Positions 59,741 through 64,000 of a DNA stretch of 64,000 nt are shown here, in pieces. Made by a program: the position numbers and the translations under genes. Under the pieces are notes generated by a model, which did no database searches, was not told the origin of the DNA, and saw only the letters and a list, made by a program, of their open reading frames with translations. Location of the stretch: assembly GCF_905397435.1 (NCBI RefSeq), contig NZ_CAJPVI010000018.1:62001-126000 (forward strand). The letters are read 5' to 3'. Position 1 is the stretch's first letter, and each line of letters begins with the position of its first letter. The stretch is from Cupriavidus numazuensis (GTDB taxonomy: Bacteria > Pseudomonadota > Gammaproteobacteria > Burkholderiales > Burkholderiaceae).

Positions 59741-60139
59741 TCAGGCCGCCCGGACTTCCTCGAGCAGTTCCGGGTGGCGGTCGAGGAGTTTCAGCAGTTT
59801 GACCAGAGCCACCGGCGGCAACATTCGACCGGTTTCATAGCGGGAAAACGCGTTGACGCCGCCTCCAAATATCTCGGCGGCTTCCCGCTGATCCAGGCGC
59901 AGCTTCTTCCGAACCTGCGCAATGAAGCCGGGGTCCACATACCTGGCATTGACTTCACGATTAAAGGCGAGCATGGCTTCGCCGAGCGAATCGTCGCCCA
60001 TCGGCATGACGCCTTCCCCGCACCGGGGGCACCAGTCTCCCCTGACACCGCGGATCACGGTGCTTTCGCCGCGATACGTATAAGGCACGTCCCGCAGTTC
60101 ATTCACGAGTTCGGCGCCGCCGCATTCCGGGCATTTCAT
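59741..60139 (-). CDS. mqsA: MqsA-type antitoxin
   Basis: A 132-residue antitoxin. The N-terminal zinc domain has Cys3, Cys6, Cys37 and Cys40 (MKCPEC, WCPRC). The C-terminal Xre-type helix-turn-helix includes LRLDQREAAEIFGGGVNAFSRYE. It binds the toxin through the zinc domain and DNA through the other. It follows mqsR with a 34-bp gap, in the toxin-first order usual for this family. Confidence 0.93.
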   Translation of the reverse strand: MKCPECGGAELVNELRDVPYTYRGESTVIRGVRGDWCPRCGEGVMPMGDDSLGEAMLAFNREVNARYVDPGFIAQVRKKLRLDQREAAEIFGGGVNAFSRYETGRMLPPVALVKLLKLLDRHPELLEEVRAA

Positions 60140-60173
60140 TTCGCTCTTCCCTTTTGCAAGCCGGCATCGATTG

Positions 60174-60470
60174 TCACCGGTGCTTGAATGACACCACCAG
60201 CACGTCGTCGATGACGGTCAACTTGATATACAAGGCACCCTGTCGCGTGACGGGCCTGTAGACGTCCTGCCAGACGCGGTGATCCTCGTGCGTTGTCATG
60301 CTCTTGTAGAAATCGCCGGCATCCAGTTGCAACAGCAACTGCCTCACAGTTGGCGCGCTCAGTCCCATGCCGCTGGCTCCGTCAAATGCCGCACGCGTCA
60401 TTCTCATCCTTCCGGCGCGGAGCAACTCCTTCACTCGCACCAGCTTGTAATGCGCCGTCCCCTTCTCCAT
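60174..60470 (-). CDS. mqsR: MqsR-type mRNA interferase toxin
   Basis: A 98-residue RelE-fold ribonuclease. MEKGTAHYKLVRVKEL at the start and DFYKSMTTHEDHRVWQDVYR near 53-72 match MqsR of E. coli closely, and VIDDVLVVSFK ends it. E. coli MqsR cuts mRNA at GCU. The ATG is only five bases from a MqsA-type palindrome and no ribosome-binding site is visible, which suggests a leaderless or very short leader transcript. Confidence 0.93.
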   Translation of the reverse strand: MEKGTAHYKLVRVKELLRAGRMRMTRAAFDGASGMGLSAPTVRQLLLQLDAGDFYKSMTTHEDHRVWQDVYRPVTRQGALYIKLTVIDDVLVVSFKHR

Positions 60471-60475
60471 GCAAA

Positions 60476-60492
60476 TTAACCTACTAGGTTAA
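60476..60492. promoter_or_regulatory. MqsA operator palindrome
   Basis: TTAACCTACTAGGTTAA is a perfect 7-3-7 palindrome. E. coli MqsA binds AACCT-N4-AGGTT-type sites before mqsRA; the spacing here is AACCT-ACT-AGGTT. It lies immediately before the mqsR start codon. Confidence 0.8.
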
Positions 60493-60643
60493 ATCCCGCA
60501 AGCCGCGAACCCAGCTGAATCGCAAGAATCCAATCGGTACAAACCCCTGCGACCCGCCCCCATCCCCGTTACAATGCAGGTTCGCCCCTGCGCCCGGCAG
60601 GAGACGTTTCGCATTCCCCCCGCATCTCTAGAGCGAGTCCGCC

Positions 60644-61591
60644 ATGGTTTTCAAAGTGTTCGTCGATGGTCAGGAAGGCACCACCGGTCTCCGGCTGCTT
60701 GACTATCTCTCTGGTCGTTCCGACGTCGAATTGCTGCGCATTGCTGATGACAAGCGCAAGGACCCGGCCGAGCGCGCACGCTTCCTGAACGCTGCCGACG
60801 TCGCTTTCCTGTGCCTGCCGGATGTCGCCTCGCGCGAGGCCGTGTCGCTGGTGACCAACCCGATTACCTGCGTGATCGACGCCAGCACGGCGTTCCGCAC
60901 GTCCGACAACTGGGCCTATGGCCTGCCGGAACTGGTGCGCGGCCAGCGCGAGAAGATCCGCGCGAGCAAGCGCATCGCGGTGCCGGGCTGCCATGCCAGC
61001 GCGTTCGTGCTGGCGGTGCGTCCGCTGATCGATGCCGGCGTGCTGCCGCGCGACTATCCGGTGTCGGCGTTCTCGCTGACCGGCTACAGCGGCGGCGGCA
61101 AGAAGATGATTGCCGACTTCGAAGCCGGCGGTAACCCGAAGCTGCACAGCCCGCGTCCGTACGCGCTTGGCCTCGCGCACAAGCACCTGCCCGAAATGCG
61201 CGTGCAGGGCGGCCTGGCGGCGGAGCCTATCTTCAACCCGATCGTCGGCAACTTCTTCAAGGGCCTGGCCGTGACGGTGCCGGTCTATGCCGACCGCCTC
61301 GCGCGCAAGGTCAGCCCCGAGCAGATCGTCGACATCTATCGCCAGCACTATGAAGGCGAGCAGTTCGTGCGCGTGTTGCCGTACAACGCCGACGACAACC
61401 TCGACGATGGTTTCCTCGACGTGCAGGCCAACAACGACACCAACCGTGTCGACCTGTTCGTGTTCGGCACGCCCGAGCGCCTGAACCTGGTCGCTCGCCT
61501 GGACAACCTGGGCAAGGGCGCGGCCGGCGCGGCGGTGCAATGCATGAACGTGCATGTCGGCGCCGACGAGGCGACCGGGCTGCAGGCCTGA
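60644..61591 (+). CDS. argC: N-acetyl-gamma-glutamyl-phosphate reductase, type 2
   Basis: A 315-residue NADPH enzyme of arginine synthesis. [17 protein letters not shown] is the nucleotide loop, [20 protein letters not shown] follows, and the active-site Cys is in [11 protein letters not shown] near residue 117. The shorter form and the GQEGTTG start mark the type 2 family. Ribosomal protein genes that sometimes precede argC are absent; a toxin-antitoxin pair stands upstream instead. Confidence 0.94.
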   Translation: MVFKVFVDGQEGTTGLRLLDYLSGRSDVELLRIADDKRKDPAERARFLNAADVAFLCLPDVASREAVSLVTNPITCVIDASTAFRTSDNWAYGLPELVRGQREKIRASKRIAVPGCHASAFVLAVRPLIDAGVLPRDYPVSAFSLTGYSGGGKKMIADFEAGGNPKLHSPRPYALGLAHKHLPEMRVQGGLAAEPIFNPIVGNFFKGLAVTVPVYADRLARKVSPEQIVDIYRQHYEGEQFVRVLPYNADDNLDDGFLDVQANNDTNRVDLFVFGTPERLNLVARLDNLGKGAAGAAVQCMNVHVGADEATGLQA

Positions 61592-61610
61592 GCGTTCCGA
61601 GGCCTCAAGT

Positions 61611-61638
61611 AAAAAAGCCGGCATTGCCGGCTTTTTTT
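61611..61638. terminator. Bidirectional terminator between argC and the M48 protease gene
   Basis: AAAAAAGCCGGC and GCCGGCTTTTTTT form a strong hairpin with loop ATT, flanked by A- and T-runs. It lies between convergent genes and suits both. Confidence 0.92.
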
Positions 61639-61655
61639 GTTATCTGCGGGATCGA

Positions 61656-62615
61656 TCAGCGTTTCAGTGGCCGCTGGCGGTCGTCGTCGCCGGCATCGAC
61701 CGGTGCGTCGCCAAGGTTGGCCATATTGGCGCGGTACGGCGGCAGGCGATCCACCGTGGTGTTGATGGCGCGCGCGTAGAGCGGCAGCACTTCCGGCATG
61801 TGCTTCTCGAGATCGGCAATGCGGGTGCGCCCCGACGGGTGCGTGGACAGGAAGTCGGCGCCCGACTGCGTGACCTTGGCCATCTTCTGCCATAGCGTCA
61901 CGGCGGCGCGCGGGTCGTAGCCGGCGCGCGCGGCGATGTCCATGCCGATCAGGTCGGCCTCGCTTTCATCCGCGCGGGAAAAGCGCAGCGTCAGCAGATG
62001 CGCGCCCGTGCCCAGCGCCATATTGCCGAGGTTGCCGAAGCCGAACAGCTGCGACACGACATTGGCGCCAAGGTTGGTGATTTCCGACTTGGCCGCGCGC
62101 TCGCGCGCATGCTCCTGCAGCGCGTGCGCGATCTCGTGGCCCATGGCCATGGCGATCTCGTCGTCGGTCAGCTTGAGCTGGTCGAGCAGGCCCGTGTAGA
62201 ACGCGATCTTGCCACCCGGCATGCAGAACGCGTTGACCTGCTTTGAACCGATCAGGTTGATTTCCCACTGCCACTGCCGAGCGCGCTCGTTCCAGCGCAC
62301 GGTTTCGGGCAGGAGCCGCTTGCCGATGGCACGCAGGCGCTGCAGCTGCGGATTGCTGTCACCGGCTAGCGCATGCTTGGCGATCGCCTCCTGCTTGAGC
62401 TGCTCGTACTCCTGCGCGGCCTGCTGTTCGATGACCTCAACCGGGACGATGTTCCGCACCGCCGAACCGCCACGCTGCAGGCGGATGCCGTCTTCCTGTC
62501 CCGCGTCCTGCTGCGCCAGGGCCAGCGGCGCCATGCTCATCGCCGCGCCGACCGATAACGCGCAGGCCATGCGGGACAGGGCAGGACGCGGAACACCTGG
62601 CAGGTGGCGGGACAT
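61656..62615 (-). CDS. M48-family periplasmic zinc metalloprotease (BepA/YfgC-like)
   Basis: A 319-residue protein. A signal peptide runs to about PLALAQ. The zinc motif is HEIAH in MAMGHEIAHALQEHARE, with the third ligand likely in SRADESEADLIGMDIA. FCMPGGKIAFYTGLLDQL precedes the site. It has no TPR domain, so it is closer to LoiP-type single-domain M48 proteases than to full BepA. ATG 62615 is set by the signal peptide. A role in envelope quality control is likely. Confidence 0.88.
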   Translation of the reverse strand: MSRHLPGVPRPALSRMACALSVGAAMSMAPLALAQQDAGQEDGIRLQRGGSAVRNIVPVEVIEQQAAQEYEQLKQEAIAKHALAGDSNPQLQRLRAIGKRLLPETVRWNERARQWQWEINLIGSKQVNAFCMPGGKIAFYTGLLDQLKLTDDEIAMAMGHEIAHALQEHARERAAKSEITNLGANVVSQLFGFGNLGNMALGTGAHLLTLRFSRADESEADLIGMDIAARAGYDPRAAVTLWQKMAKVTQSGADFLSTHPSGRTRIADLEKHMPEVLPLYARAINTTVDRLPPYRANMANLGDAPVDAGDDDRQRPLKR

Positions 62616-62737
62616 GTTCGGTTCCTCGGGGGGCAGTAGGGAAAGCCGGGAGCAGTCTGGAACAGGGCGGGCAAACAGGTGATGCAATAATACACGGCGC
62701 CCGCGCAGCCGCGCGGCGCCATCCGCCCACGCCATCC

Positions 62738-63997
62738 ATGAATTTCCAGGACTATCTCGACATCTTCCGTAACCGCCGCATCGGCGCCATGCTGGCGCTG
62801 GGCTTCGCCTCCGGACTGCCGCTGGCGCTCACGTCCGGCACGCTGCAGGCGTGGATGACGGTCGAAGGGCTCGATATCAAGACCATCGGCTTCTTCTCGC
62901 TGGTCGGCCAGGCCTACATCTTCAAGTTCCTGTGGGCGCCGCTGATGGACCGTTACACGCCGCCGCTGATGGGCCGGCGCAAGGGCTGGCTGCTGGTCAC
63001 GCAGATCGGGCTGGTGATCGGCATCGGCGCCATGGCGTTCTGCCCGCCGCGCGAAGCGCTGTGGACGCTGGCGGCGCTGGCCACGCTGGTGGCGTTCCTG
63101 TCGGCCTCGCAGGACATCGTGTTCGATGCCTACAGCACTGACGTGCTGCGCCCGGCCGAACGCGGCGCCGGCGCCGCCGTCAAGGTGCTCGGCTACCGGC
63201 TGGCGATGCTGGTCTCGGGCGGTCTCGCGCTGTGGCTGGCAGACCGCGTGATGGGCTGGCCGCAGATGTACCTGCTGATGGCCGCGCTGATGGGCATCGG
63301 CATGGTCACGCTGCTGTGGGCTCCCGAGCCCGACGTGCCGGCGCGCGCGCCGCGCTCGCTCGAAGAAGCCATCGTGGGCCCGTTGCGCGATTTCTTCTCG
63401 CGCCCCGGCGCGTGGTGGCTGTTGCTGCTGATCGTGCTGTACAAGCTTGGCGATGCGTTTGCCGGCAGCCTCTCCACGACGTTCCTGATCCGCGGCGTCG
63501 GCTTTTCCGCCGGCGAAGTCGGTATCGTCAACAAGACGCTGGGACTGGCCGCGACCATCGTTGGCGCGCTGTTCGGCGGCACGCTGATGGTGCGGCTCGG
63601 GCTGTACCGGTCGCTGATGCTGTTCGGCGTGCTACAGGCCGTGTCCAACCTCGGCTACTGGATCCTGTCGGTGACGCCGCCGCACCTGTGGTCGATGGGC
63701 GCCACCATCGCGGTCGAAAACCTCTGCGGCGGCATGGGCACGGCGGCGTTCGTCGCACTGCTGATGACGCTGTGCAACCGCTCGTTCTCGGCCACGCAAT
63801 ACGCGCTGCTGTCGGCGCTGGCTTCGGTGGGCCGCGTCTATGTCGGGCCTACGTCGGGCTATATGGTCGAAGCCTGGGGCTGGGCGCCCTTCTACCTGGG
63901 CACGGTGCTGGTGGCGCTGCCCGGCGTGCTGCTGCTCTGGGCCATGCGCCACACCGTCCATCGCTACGAAGCCCAGGCGCGCGAGGCGATTGCCTGA
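62738..63997 (+). CDS. ampG: AmpG-family muropeptide permease
   Basis: A 419-residue, 12-span major facilitator. FASGLPLALTSGTLQAWM, FFSLVGQAYIFKFLWAPLMDRY and ASQDIVFDAYSTDVL match AmpG, which imports anhydromuropeptides for recycling and links to AmpC induction. It would take up products of the lytic transglycosylase encoded at 31858-33819. No ampC or ampR is nearby. It is divergent from the M48 gene. Confidence 0.9.
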   Translation: MNFQDYLDIFRNRRIGAMLALGFASGLPLALTSGTLQAWMTVEGLDIKTIGFFSLVGQAYIFKFLWAPLMDRYTPPLMGRRKGWLLVTQIGLVIGIGAMAFCPPREALWTLAALATLVAFLSASQDIVFDAYSTDVLRPAERGAGAAVKVLGYRLAMLVSGGLALWLADRVMGWPQMYLLMAALMGIGMVTLLWAPEPDVPARAPRSLEEAIVGPLRDFFSRPGAWWLLLLIVLYKLGDAFAGSLSTTFLIRGVGFSAGEVGIVNKTLGLAATIVGALFGGTLMVRLGLYRSLMLFGVLQAVSNLGYWILSVTPPHLWSMGATIAVENLCGGMGTAAFVALLMTLCNRSFSATQYALLSALASVGRVYVGPTSGYMVEAWGWAPFYLGTVLVALPGVLLLWAMRHTVHRYEAQAREAIA

Positions 63998-64000
63998 GCC

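Overview
The window looks like chromosomal DNA of a high-GC betaproteobacterium of the Burkholderiaceae, most likely Cupriavidus or a close Ralstonia-like relative. The basis is gene content: a DmeF-type cation diffusion facilitator with a long His-rich loop, a Bug-family solute-binding protein, an SAH riboswitch before ahcY, a thiCOSGE operon behind a TPP riboswitch, and a Kdo hydroxylase. No rRNA, CRISPR array, prophage or transposase gene was seen. Most of the window is core metabolism, with a small accessory component.

Layout. 1-7.2 kb: end of an aminotransferase-like gene, an APC permease, a first copy of an intergenic repeat element, and a beta-alanine catabolic pair (class III aminotransferase and acylating semialdehyde dehydrogenase) divergent from a MocR regulator. 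7.2-14 kb: DmeF, quinone oxidoreductase, GNAT protein, tRNA-Cys, bacterioferritin, a Bug protein with divergent LysR regulator, and a RibD-like reductase. 14-20.2 kb: hxlR-emrA-emrB divergent from a NodT-type outer-membrane factor, a second HxlR paralogue, a frameshifted ArsR/BigR-like remnant and a DUF2892 protein. 20.2-31.8 kb: glmU-glmS, a DUF6279-like lipoprotein, ttcA, folB with a pteridine-reductase-like SDR, a MidA-type methyltransferase, DUF2905, cca, a GST and an NDUFA9-like protein. 31.8-40.4 kb: soluble lytic transglycosylase, 5-formyl-THF cyclo-ligase, a Mut7-C protein, metF with a TfoX-like gene, a small membrane protein, ahcY with its riboswitch, thiD, a PGDYG protein and a PaaI-type thioesterase. 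40.4-41.4 kb: second copy of the repeat element. 41.4-47 kb: thiamine operon. 47-64 kb: aidB, GMC oxidoreductase, kdoO, metK, two lpxL-type acyltransferases, dapF, PPK2, patatin, pyrE, xthA, an mqsRA toxin-antitoxin pair, argC, an M48 protease and an AmpG-like permease.

Themes. One-carbon and methyl-cycle genes recur (metF, ahcY, metK, 5-FCL, folB, pteridine reductase). Thiamine synthesis is split between thiD and the riboswitch-controlled operon. Envelope genes (glmU/glmS, kdoO, two lauroyl-type acyltransferases, Slt, AmpG, M48) form a second theme.

The least explained structure is a pair of roughly 0.7-kb non-coding elements (about 1696-2410 and 40635-41352). They have terminal inverted repeats of about 80 bp made of tandem hairpins, a perfect 23-bp inner inverted repeat, and a diverged segment between the inner arms. 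Each ends about 25-30 bp past the stop codon of a minus-strand gene. Other sites worth attention are a MqsA-type palindrome almost touching the mqsR start codon, 18-bp direct repeats in the hxlR/oprM intergenic region, a palindrome before dmeF, a degenerate N-terminal domain on ThiE, and a metK leader that can form alternative hairpins.
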